DNA from: CAYRGC01 sp964423795 | GTDB lineage: Bacteria; Patescibacteriota; Gracilibacteria; Peribacterales; Peribacteraceae | NCBI GenBank assembly: GCA_964423795.1 | Contig: CAYRGC010000002.1 | Coordinates: forward strand, 90,190 to 154,189 | Direction of reading: 5' to 3' | DNA length: 64,000 nucleotides | Shown: in pieces, positions 8,295 to 15,254 of the stretch | Layout of the letters: each line of letters opens with the position of its first letter | Position numbering within the stretch: the stretch's first letter is position 1 | Notes under the pieces: model-generated | The model's database searches: none | Told to the model about the DNA's origin: nothing | The model's input: only the letters and a program-made list of their open reading frames with translations | Program-made: the position numbers and the translations under genes

Positions 8295-8319
8295 CTTCCT
8301 CTCTCTGTCGAACGGACGC

Positions 8320-8943
8320 TTACTGTGCGGAAGACGACACGCCCCGGGCCTTCATCATCTTGAACGCCGGGCGGGCGGGAAGGGTGATCCCCTTCTCCGC
8401 GGCGATGTCTTCGACGGTCTTGCCGGAATCGAGCGCGGCCTTGAGTTCATCGGCAGTCATGCCGAGCTTCTCGGCGAGCCGCTCCGGGCCGGGACCGCGA
8501 CCCATCATGCCCATCCTGCCGCCCATCATCGGAGGACCGTCGTGGCCGCCGAGGAACGGCATCGCGCCCTTCCATTCGGGATGGGCATCCATCGCCGCTT
8601 TCATGGCGGCGCGCATGTCATCGTTGGCCTTCTTGATCGCCTCCTTCTGCGCGGCGGCGTCCGTGACGGACTTGGCCGCGTTGAGGGCGTTGAGATGCGC
8701 CTGCGTGGCGGACTTGAGCGTGGCGACCATCGAATCGACGTTCGCGAGGAGCGCCGTATCGTGATCGATCATGGTCTGGAGATCGGGTCGCTTCATCATG
8801 CGCATCTCCTGCTGCAGGGGGACGTCGCCGGTCGCGGCGGAGGACGCGCTCGCCGCGGACGAGACCTGGGCGAGGATGGGAACGGCGATCGCGAACGAGG
8901 TGATGCCCGCGATGGCCCCGAGGGTGAACGACTTGTTTTTCAT
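8320..8943 (-). CDS. Exported Met-rich protein
   Basis: 207 residues. Signal peptide from MKNKSFTLGAIAGITSFAIAVPILA, then a helical region, a Met/Gly/His segment (PFLGGHDGPPMMGGRMGMMG) and a ~40-residue helix pair (AEKLGMTADELKAALDSG, then TVEDIAAEKG). The last part resembles the short repeats of DUF2680-type proteins. Met-rich MxxM stretches often bind Cu(I), and a copper region starts 1.4 kb away, but the link is inference. The start is ATG 8943; ATG 8949 is equally possible. It ends in its own terminator. Confidence 0.7.
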   Translation of the reverse strand: MKNKSFTLGAIAGITSFAIAVPILAQVSSAASASSAATGDVPLQQEMRMMKRPDLQTMIDHDTALLANVDSMVATLKSATQAHLNALNAAKSVTDAAAQKEAIKKANDDMRAAMKAAMDAHPEWKGAMPFLGGHDGPPMMGGRMGMMGRGPGPERLAEKLGMTADELKAALDSGKTVEDIAAEKGITLPARPAFKMMKARGVSSSAQ

Positions 8944-9062
8944 GGTCATGGGGGAAAAGGGAATAGAAGCGAAGTGCTTAAGCATGCTCAGCATAGGAGC
9001 CCGTCCTTAAGGCGTGATTAAGGGCTATCGTGGATACGAAACAATGCTGAGAATCCCACGCT

Positions 9063-9657
9063 ATGGCTCCGGAATCCGATGAGCACGTCCGGGAAGTATT
9101 CGTGTGGGTGCACCCCGGTTTTTCGGTGCAACTGCGCATGACTCCCGACTATCGGGAACTTCTCGAGAGCACGGCCGAATTTCTCGACCTGATGAAAAAA
9201 AACCAGGGAATGCGCGCTCGCCGTTCTCTACTTTCCTTCGGAGCAGTCGATCCAGGAGCATGAGAAAGGGAAGAACGGTCCGGACTATCAAGAATGGACG
9301 GGTGTCGTGAAGAATCCGAGAAAGGAATTCGACGATCGATGCGCGACCGTCTTTTCCGCATGCAACGCAGGAGATGCGGAAATCGTTCTGGATGTTCAGC
9401 GACAGCTCGCCGCGAAAGGAATATCTCTCGACGAGGAGAGTGCGATCGGCGTTCTGGGTGAAACGGCTTTGGCATGCGTCCCGATCGTCGCGGAAACCTT
9501 CAGAAAAACGCTGCGCTCAAAGAATCGGCCGACTGTTCACCTGGAGTACACGACTGCGCGGAACTCGGATCAATGGGGAATCCATGAGGCAAAATACAGG
9601 CACGTTCAGACGCTGTATCCCGACGTCTATTTCAAACCCCCGAAAGAAAGCACTTAG
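9063..9657 (+). pseudogene. Frameshifted gene of unknown family, interrupted at an A8 run
   Basis: Two frames join into one ~197-residue protein if one A is removed from the eight-A run at 9195-9202. The first frame (ATG 9063) reads FVWVHPGFSVQLRMTPDY and on to EFLDLMKK. After the run, the frame ending at 9657 reads ECALAVLYFPSEQSIQEHEK, then NPRKEFDDRCATVF and on to the stop. The second frame has no start before GTG 9307, although coding-like residues extend back to the run. It may be a sequencing error, a true pseudogene or ribosomal/polymerase slippage on A8. Local GC is below the window average. No family recognised; no signal peptide. The stop overlaps the YdeI-like gene's end. Confidence 0.65.
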
Positions 9658-10229
9658 GCGTAGAACTTCTCCCCCTTCCTCATCATCCCGAGGAACTTCT
9701 GCTTCCGCGCCTCGCGGGTCTCGGGCTTCTTCGCGTTGTGCAGGCGGAACGCGATCGCGTACCTGTTCACCTTGTTGAGCGTCTCGAAGAACGCGAGTGC
9801 CTTTTTGTCCTTCTTCAATTCCCGGAGGAAATCCTCGGGCACTTCCATCGTGCTCTGCGGCGCGTAGGCCTTGCTCCAGCGGCCGTCCTTTTTCGCCGCC
9901 TCGACGTGCGTAAGGCCGAAGCGCGTCATTCTCTTCTCCCTGATCAATCGTTCGACGTGCGCGACGTTGTTCGCCGACCACACGCTCTTGGGCTTCCTGG
10001 GCGAGAAGCGCTGGAGCCACGCGTCGGCGTCGTCGGACTGCTTCCGGCTGTCGATCCATCCGTAGCAGAGCGCGACGTCGAGGGCCTGGGCGTACGTGAT
10101 CGAGGGCTTGCCCGACTTCTTCTTGTAGAGGCGCAGCCAGAGCCCGGGCGAGGAAGCGCGATGCGACTTCAGCCACGCCTCCCAGTCGTCGGGAGTCTCG
10201 AAGGCGATGATCGGAAGCGAATCGGGCAC
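9654..10229 (-). CDS. YdeI/OmpD-associated family protein
   Basis: 191 residues. The opening FETPDDWEAWLKSH, then PGLWLRLYKKKSGKPSITYAQALDVALCYGWIDS (read in two parts: the WLRLYKK and ALCYGWIDS motifs), RFSPRKPKSVWSANN and a Lys-rich C-terminus are typical of the YdeI/bacteriocin-protection family. These are small cytoplasmic proteins of uncertain role, sometimes tied to stress resistance. The start is placed at GTG 10229 because TATACT (10236-10241) is 6 bases upstream on this strand; upstream in-frame codons lack family similarity. Confidence 0.85.
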   Translation of the reverse strand: MPDSLPIIAFETPDDWEAWLKSHRASSPGLWLRLYKKKSGKPSITYAQALDVALCYGWIDSRKQSDDADAWLQRFSPRKPKSVWSANNVAHVERLIREKRMTRFGLTHVEAAKKDGRWSKAYAPQSTMEVPEDFLRELKKDKKALAFFETLNKVNRYAIAFRLHNAKKPETREARKQKFLGMMRKGEKFYA

Positions 10230-10354
10230 GGACGCAGTATACGTGCCGGCAGAAAGGAGGCGAGATCGCGGTACGACGACAGAGTTCACCCGCGAAAGCA
10301 TTTGGTTCCCGCGAAAGGGAGGCATATGGTACCCCCACCCCCTACCCCCCTCGC

Positions 10355-10624
10355 ATGCGAGACGACGCGAAGAAGAAAACGCTGGACGCCATCCGGCGGC
10401 TCGAAGGCCTCACGGCGAAACTGCGGACGCAGGTGGAGACGGACGCCTACTGCGGCGACATCCTCTCCCTGGCGCTCTCCATGCAGGGACACCTCAAGCA
10501 CATCCAATCCGCGGTGCTGGAAAGCCACCTCCACACGTGCGCGCCGAAGAAGCTCTCGTCCCCCGCCGACAAGGAAGCCTTCGTGAAGGAGGTCCTGAGC
10601 GTCGTGGGACTTTCCCGCCGCTGA
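10355..10624 (+). CDS. csoR: CsoR-family copper-sensing repressor
   Basis: 89 residues, all-helical DUF156 family. The Cu(I) ligands are visible as Cys33, His58 and Cys62; their spacing (25 and 4) equals that of the well-studied CsoR Cys36-His61-Cys65. In that family copper binding releases the repressor from a GC-rich operator in front of copper genes. The gene sits 2 bases before copA, so it probably autoregulates the csoR-copA unit. The segment just upstream (10328-10352) is C-rich and could hold the operator, but I see no clean palindrome. Confidence 0.92.
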   Translation: MRDDAKKKTLDAIRRLEGLTAKLRTQVETDAYCGDILSLALSMQGHLKHIQSAVLESHLHTCAPKKLSSPADKEAFVKEVLSVVGLSRR

Positions 10625-10626
10625 CC

Positions 10627-12963
10627 GTGTCCGCCACTTGCACCCTGTCCATCACCGGCATGCACTGCGCCAGTTGCGCAGGGCGCGTGACGAAGAAACT
10701 CTCGTCGATCCCCGGCGTGGAAGAAGCCGACGTGAACCTCGCGACGGCGAAGGCCCGCGTGCGGTTCGACGCCGCGACGACCGATGAACGCGCGCTCGTG
10801 CGCGCGGTGAAGGACGCGGGCTACGACGCGGAGGTGCGCTCCGGGCACGACCGCCATCACGGCGTCGAGCTCGACCGCGCCCGGCAGGAGAAGGAGATCG
10901 CCGAGTACCGCTTCCGGTTTTCGGCGTCCGCCGCCCTGAGCGCGCCGCTGCTCCTCTCCATGGCGCTCTCCATGACGGGAGAGACTCCGCTCCGCCTCGC
11001 GCTCATGCCGTTCATGGGCATCGCGTCGTTCCTCCTTGCGACGCCCGTGCAGTTCTGGCTCGGATCGGGCTTCTTCAAAGGCTTTTGGTCGAGCCTGCGC
11101 ATGGGCGCCTTCGGGATGGACAGCCTGGTGGCGATCGGAACCGCGGCCGCCTACCTCTACAGCGTCGTCCGGCTCGGCGCGTTCTTCGCGGCGAACGGCA
11201 CCGTGATCGGCGACGTATCGGACCTCTACTTCGAAGTCTCCTCCCTCCTCATCACGTTCGTGCTGCTCGGGAAGTGGATGGAGGCGAAGGCGAAGGGAAG
11301 GACCTCGGAGGCGATTCGGAAGCTGCTGTCGCTCAAGGCGAAGACCGCGCGCGTGCTGCGGAACGGCGGGACCGTCGACGTGCCGCTCGAGGACGTGAAG
11401 GTCGGCGACGTCGTGCTCGTCCGCCCGGGCGAGAAGATTCCCGTGGACGGCACGGTGACGAAGGGGACGAGCTCCGTCGACCAGTCGATGCTCACGGGCG
11501 AGAGCCTGCCCGTGGAGAAAGTCGCGGGCGACCGCGTCTTCGGCGCCACGATGAACCGCCACGGCAGCATCGAGCTCTTGGCCGACCGCGTGGGAGAGGA
11601 GAGCGCGCTCGCGCGCATCGTGAAGTTCGTCGAGGACGCGCAGGGATCGAAGGCGCCCATCCAGGATTTCGCCGACCGCGTCTCCGGGTGGTTCGTACCC
11701 GCGGTGATGGCGATCGCCGCCGTCACGTTCGCGGGCTGGCTGCTCGCGGGCGCCTCCTTCACGTACGCGTTGCTCGCGGGGGTCTCCGTGCTCGTCATCG
11801 CCTGCCCCTGCGCGCTCGGGCTCGCCACGCCCACGGCCATCCTCGTCGCGACGGGGAAGGGCGCGGAGCTCGGCGTCCTCATCCGGGGCGGCGAGCCGCT
11901 CCAGGCCGCGGAACGCATCGATACCGTCGTGTTCGACAAGACCGGCACGCTCACGGCGGGCGCCCCCGTCGTGACGGACGTCGTCGCGCTCGGCGGCGCG
12001 AGCGAGACCGACGTGCTCGCGATCGCCGCGGCGCTGGAATACGGATCGGAGCACCCGCTCGCCGAGTGCGTCGTCGCCCGCGCGAAAGCCGAGAAGATCG
12101 CGCTTCCGGAAACGAGCGGCTTCGCCGCCGTCCCCGGTCGCGGCGTGACGGGAACGGTCGAGGGCGTTGCCTACGCGCTCGGCAACCGCGCGCTCCTCGG
12201 GCAGAAGCGGATCGCGATCGACGCGGAGACCGAGCGGAAGCTCGCGGCGCTCGAGGAAGAAGGCAAGACCGCCGTGCTTCTCGCAAGCGAGAGCCGGGTG
12301 ATGGGCATCGTCGCCGTCGCGGATGCCGCGAAGCCGACGGCGAAGGATGCCGTGCGCAGGCTTTCGGCCATGGGCGTCGGCGTGGCGATGATCACGGGCG
12401 ACAACGCGCGCACCGCGGCGGCCGTCGCGCGCGCGCTCGGCATCGAGCGCGTGCTCGCGGAGGTGCTTCCCGAGCGGAAGGCCGAGGAAGTGAAAGCGCT
12501 GCAGGACGCGGGGAAGACGGTCGCGATGGTCGGCGACGGCATCAACGACAGTCCCGCGCTCGCGCAAGCGGACCTCGGCATCGCGATGGGCGGCGGCACG
12601 GATATCGCCATCGAGACCGGCGGCGTGGTGCTCGTGCAGAACGATCCGCGCGATGCGGCGACCGCGCTCGAATTGAGCCGCGCGACCACCCGGAAGATCC
12701 GCGAGAACCTGGTTTTCGCCCTCCTCTACAACGTCGTCGGCATCCCGGTCGCCGCCAGGCTCTTCGCCCCGTGGGGACTCGTCCTGCGGCCGGAGTTCGC
12801 GGGACTCGCGATGGCGTTCAGCTCCGTTTCCGTCGTCACGAACTCGCTCCTGCTCAAACGCTTCGCGCCGGGACGCCGCGACCTGTTGTCGCTCGCCGCC
12901 CCCGCGCTCATGACCCTCCTTTTCGCCACGCTCTTTCTCGCGTTCGCCCGCATGAGCGTATGA
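10627..12963 (+). CDS. copA: Cu(I)-exporting P1B-type ATPase CopA
   Basis: 778 residues. One N-terminal heavy-metal domain (GMHCASCAGRV), then an eight-helix membrane part with the TM6 motif CPCALGLATP. The actuator has MLTGES, the phosphorylation site is DKTGTLT, followed by SEHPLAE (nucleotide-binding HP) and GDGINDSPALA. The YN of TM7 (LLYNVVGIP) and the MxxSS of TM8 (MAFSSVS) are the Cu(I)-specific signature of the P1B-1 group. The GTG at 10627 is chosen because it follows the csoR stop by 2 bases and precedes the metal domain directly. It pumps Cu(I) out of the cytoplasm. Confidence 0.95.
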   Translation: MSATCTLSITGMHCASCAGRVTKKLSSIPGVEEADVNLATAKARVRFDAATTDERALVRAVKDAGYDAEVRSGHDRHHGVELDRARQEKEIAEYRFRFSASAALSAPLLLSMALSMTGETPLRLALMPFMGIASFLLATPVQFWLGSGFFKGFWSSLRMGAFGMDSLVAIGTAAAYLYSVVRLGAFFAANGTVIGDVSDLYFEVSSLLITFVLLGKWMEAKAKGRTSEAIRKLLSLKAKTARVLRNGGTVDVPLEDVKVGDVVLVRPGEKIPVDGTVTKGTSSVDQSMLTGESLPVEKVAGDRVFGATMNRHGSIELLADRVGEESALARIVKFVEDAQGSKAPIQDFADRVSGWFVPAVMAIAAVTFAGWLLAGASFTYALLAGVSVLVIACPCALGLATPTAILVATGKGAELGVLIRGGEPLQAAERIDTVVFDKTGTLTAGAPVVTDVVALGGASETDVLAIAAALEYGSEHPLAECVVARAKAEKIALPETSGFAAVPGRGVTGTVEGVAYALGNRALLGQKRIAIDAETERKLAALEEEGKTAVLLASESRVMGIVAVADAAKPTAKDAVRRLSAMGVGVAMITGDNARTAAAVARALGIERVLAEVLPERKAEEVKALQDAGKTVAMVGDGINDSPALAQADLGIAMGGGTDIAIETGGVVLVQNDPRDAATALELSRATTRKIRENLVFALLYNVVGIPVAARLFAPWGLVLRPEFAGLAMAFSSVSVVTNSLLLKRFAPGRRDLLSLAAPALMTLLFATLFLAFARMSV

Positions 12964-12985
12964 TTCTTTCCTTCCCCCATTCCCT
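12959..12985 (+). promoter_or_regulatory. Internal -10 box and C/T-rich leader of the DUF305 gene
   Basis: TATGAT at 12959-12964 overlaps the copA stop and is followed by a 21-base stretch that is nearly all C and T up to ATG 12986. It suggests the DUF305 gene has its own promoter besides read-through from copA. Confidence 0.45.
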
Positions 12986-13546
12986 ATGTTCCCCGCATTC
13001 AATCCTTTCGGCCCCCTGCATGCGCTCGGCTTCCTCGCCTTCGTGCTCGGCACCACCCTCCTGCTCGCCTGGGCGGTGAAGACGCTCCCCGTCCTCCAAC
13101 TGAAGAAGTGGGGCCTCATCCTCGCGATCGGCGGCTTCGCCGTCGCCGCCCTTTCGGTTCTCGGCTCCGCGACCGGGCGCGGCTTCGGCGGATACGGCAT
13201 GGCCGGTTCCAAAATGATGCGACAGCACGTCCTCATGATGCGCGATGACGACGCGACCGCCCGAGGCGGCCGCATGATGCACGACATGATGGTCGACGGC
13301 GGCATGACGATGTCCATGAATGACATGGCCGCCGAACTCGAGGACAAGACCGGCGACGACTTCGACCGGACCTTCCTCGAACTCATGATCCCGCACCACC
13401 AGGGCGCGATCGATATGGCCGCCCTCGCGGAGTCCTCCGCGAAGCACGACGAGATCAAGGCCATGGCCAAGGACATCCTCTCGGCGCAGCAGCGCGAGAT
13501 CGACCGGATGAACCAGTGGCTCAAGGATTGGGGATACGCCAAGTGA
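12986..13546 (+). CDS. DUF305 membrane-anchored protein, Met/His-rich
   Basis: 186 residues. Two N-terminal membrane helices (ALGFLAFVLGTTLLLAWAV and LILAIGGFAVAALSVLG), then an extracytoplasmic part dense in Met and His (MMRQHVLMMR, RMMHDMMVDGGMTMSM) and the DUF305 core with LMIPHHQGAIDMA. DUF305 proteins are ferritin-like four-helix proteins often encoded with copper genes; the Met/His clusters suit Cu(I)/Cu(II) binding outside the membrane. It follows copA by 22 bases and ends in a terminator, closing the csoR-copA unit. Confidence 0.88.
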   Translation: MFPAFNPFGPLHALGFLAFVLGTTLLLAWAVKTLPVLQLKKWGLILAIGGFAVAALSVLGSATGRGFGGYGMAGSKMMRQHVLMMRDDDATARGGRMMHDMMVDGGMTMSMNDMAAELEDKTGDDFDRTFLELMIPHHQGAIDMAALAESSAKHDEIKAMAKDILSAQQREIDRMNQWLKDWGYAK

Positions 13547-13562
13547 ATGCTCTTGCCTGGGG

Positions 13563-13587
13563 AAAAGGCCCTCCGAGGGCCTTTTTT
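13563..13587 (+). terminator. Rho-independent terminator after the csoR-copA-DUF305 unit
   Basis: AAGGCCCT-CCG-AGGGCCTT hairpin followed by T6. Confidence 0.88.
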
Positions 13588-13659
13588 CATCCGTGCGACA
13601 TCAGCATTTTTTTAGAAAAAACATGAAGAAAATCGCAAGAGGAAGAATTTTTCGGATTA

Positions 13660-13687
13660 TTGACAAATTTAAATAATGTCATACAAT
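13660..13687 (+). promoter_or_regulatory. Promoter: TTGACA, 16 bp, TACAAT
   Basis: Consensus -35 TTGACA at 13660-13665 and -10 TACAAT at 13682-13687 in an AT-rich patch. The -10 ends 8 bases before ATG 13696, so the mRNA is predicted to start within a base or two of the start codon. Confidence 0.8.
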
Positions 13688-13695
13688 AATCATCC

Positions 13696-14361
13696 ATGTT
13701 TCCCTCCTATCTGCTCGTCGACCGCGGCTTCTGGCTCTTCACGATCTTCTACGTGGTCTCGATCGGGGTCGCGACCGCGCTGATCGTGCTTCCGTGCAAG
13801 CGCATGTTCTCCCGTCCGACCGCGGGCACGCTTCCGTCGTTCGTAGTGCCGCTCTTCTCGGGCCTGCTCCTGTACCAGTTCTTCCACCAGGCGGAACACG
13901 TGACGCAGATGTACCAGTTCCAGTTTCTCGGCTTCTCCACGCAGGAGGCGCACGGGTTCGTCTGGTTCCTGGACGACGAGTGGAACCACTTCGTGTTCAA
14001 CGTCGGATACATGATCGGCATGAGCACGGTCTTCTCCCAGCTGCTCCGCTCGCTCAAGCGCCAAGGGATCGCGTACTCGGTCGGCAGCATCGGCCTCATC
14101 GTCGCGTTCCTCGTCATGGAGAGCTGGCACTGCATCGAGCACACGTACCGCATCCTCCAGCACGTACAGGGAACCTGCGTGAACTGCGTCGGGATCGTCG
14201 ACGGGCTCTTCAACGTCAACCGCCTCGTCTATCACTTCTGGATGAACTTCTTCGCCCTCGTGCTGCCGCTCTCGGTGTACGTGTGGTACGGGCTGCACCG
14301 CCGCTTCATCGCCGCGTTCCGTCGCGAGGGGGCGCCCGTCGTTCCGGCGGCGGCGAATTGA
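13696..14361 (+). CDS. Polytopic membrane protein with conserved-looking His motifs
   Basis: 221 residues, about five hydrophobic helices. Polar motifs sit inside or at the ends of helices: FFHQAEHVTQMYQF, DDEWNHFVF, ESWHCIEHTYR and a CVNC pair. The repeated HxxEH pattern resembles metal or haem-binding membrane enzymes, but I cannot assign a family. It has its own consensus promoter and starts a run of envelope genes inside the copper region (the next gene follows after 13 bases). A role in handling copper or another metal in the membrane is inference from position. Confidence 0.75.
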   Translation: MFPSYLLVDRGFWLFTIFYVVSIGVATALIVLPCKRMFSRPTAGTLPSFVVPLFSGLLLYQFFHQAEHVTQMYQFQFLGFSTQEAHGFVWFLDDEWNHFVFNVGYMIGMSTVFSQLLRSLKRQGIAYSVGSIGLIVAFLVMESWHCIEHTYRILQHVQGTCVNCVGIVDGLFNVNRLVYHFWMNFFALVLPLSVYVWYGLHRRFIAAFRREGAPVVPAAAN

Positions 14362-14374
14362 CCCCTTCCCCGCG

Positions 14375-15184
14375 ATGGAACGGCTCCTCGTCCTCGCCGG
14401 CTTCGCGCTCCTCGCCGCCGCGGGGTTCGCGGCATGGAGCGCTAGATCGACGGGCTTCATGACGGCGATCGTGCGCAATTCCCGATACGACCTCCGTCTC
14501 GAGACCCCGCCGACCATCGCCACGGGATCCCCCGCGACGCTCGTCATCCGCACGTTCAGAAACGGCGGCGCGACCGACGTGACGCGCGAGCGCCACTCGC
14601 TCCACGCGGTGCTCCTGAGCGCCGACGACGAGGACATGGTGCACACCGTGAACTTCCGCTTCCGCGAAGACGGCTCCGCGGAGCTCGACCGCGTCTTCAC
14701 CCGGCCCGGGACGTACCGGCTCTGGATCGAAGTGGACGACGACACGCTGGAAAACCCCCACGGCGCCAACGCCGCGCTCGTCGCGTGGCAGGACATCGCC
14801 GTGACCGGAGCGCCGCTCCCGCCGGAAACGCCGCCGACGGAAGGCGTGACGGCGTCCGCAAGCGGCTTCACGCTCACCATGTCCCACGGCCCCCTCGTCG
14901 CCGGCAAGCCCGCGGAACTGCGCTTCGCCGTGACGGGCGCCGACGGCAAGACCGTCGTGCTTCCGATGCACGATCCCGTCCTCTTCGGACTCACGAGCGA
15001 AACTCGGGACTACTTCCTCCACGGCCACATGTTCACCGATCCCGGCTGGCGTGCGGCCTCCTACGGCCTCACGTTCCCTCATCCCGGGCGCTACGACCTG
15101 TTCACGCAGGCCTTCTGGCTCGAGGGACTCGATTTTAGGCTTATGGAAGCCCATTTCATCCTTATTGTTTCTTCGGGGAAATAA
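14375..15184 (+). CDS. Exported two-domain YtkA/FixH-like protein
   Basis: 269 residues with an N-terminal signal-anchor (LLVLAGFALLAAAGFAAWSA). Two beta-sandwich domains follow. The first has SLHAVLLSADDEDMVHTVNF and ends FTRPGTYRLWIEVDD. The second has VLPMHDPVLFGL, YFLHGHMFTDPGW and FPHPGRYDLFTQAFW. This layout, including PGxYxL, is shared with the protein at 17110 and with the C-terminal third of the CopCD fusion at 19234, where the first motif reads LHVIVAGEDGETFAHLHPE. Probably a secreted copper-region protein; His/Met residues in the second domain could bind metal. Confidence 0.7.
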   Translation: MERLLVLAGFALLAAAGFAAWSARSTGFMTAIVRNSRYDLRLETPPTIATGSPATLVIRTFRNGGATDVTRERHSLHAVLLSADDEDMVHTVNFRFREDGSAELDRVFTRPGTYRLWIEVDDDTLENPHGANAALVAWQDIAVTGAPLPPETPPTEGVTASASGFTLTMSHGPLVAGKPAELRFAVTGADGKTVVLPMHDPVLFGLTSETRDYFLHGHMFTDPGWRAASYGLTFPHPGRYDLFTQAFWLEGLDFRLMEAHFILIVSSGK

Positions 15185-15195
15185 GGGGAAGTGAC

Positions 15196-15254
15196 TTGCC
15201 TTTTGTACATAAATATTTTAAAGTAACCTCCTTTTTTCTCTTTTCTTTTCGACG
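15196..15254 (+). promoter_or_regulatory. Promoter and pyrimidine-rich leader of the LPPTG surface protein
   Basis: TTGCCT at 15196-15201 and TAAAGT at 15219-15224 are 17 bp apart. The ~30 bases from there to ATG 15255 are almost all C and T (CCTCCTTTTTTCTCTTTTCT), without a Shine-Dalgarno site. Confidence 0.55.

Noticed and set aside
10447..13590. A 1047-codon minus-strand open frame across copA
   Set aside because: The plus strand encodes full CsoR, CopA and DUF305 with all motifs. The minus frame is low-complexity Arg/Glu/His sequence typical of antisense high-GC DNA.
15189..15230. AT-rich patch as a replication origin or phage site
   Set aside because: It is fully explained as a promoter (TTGCCT-N17-TAAAGT) with a pyrimidine leader; there are no DnaA boxes or integrase gene.
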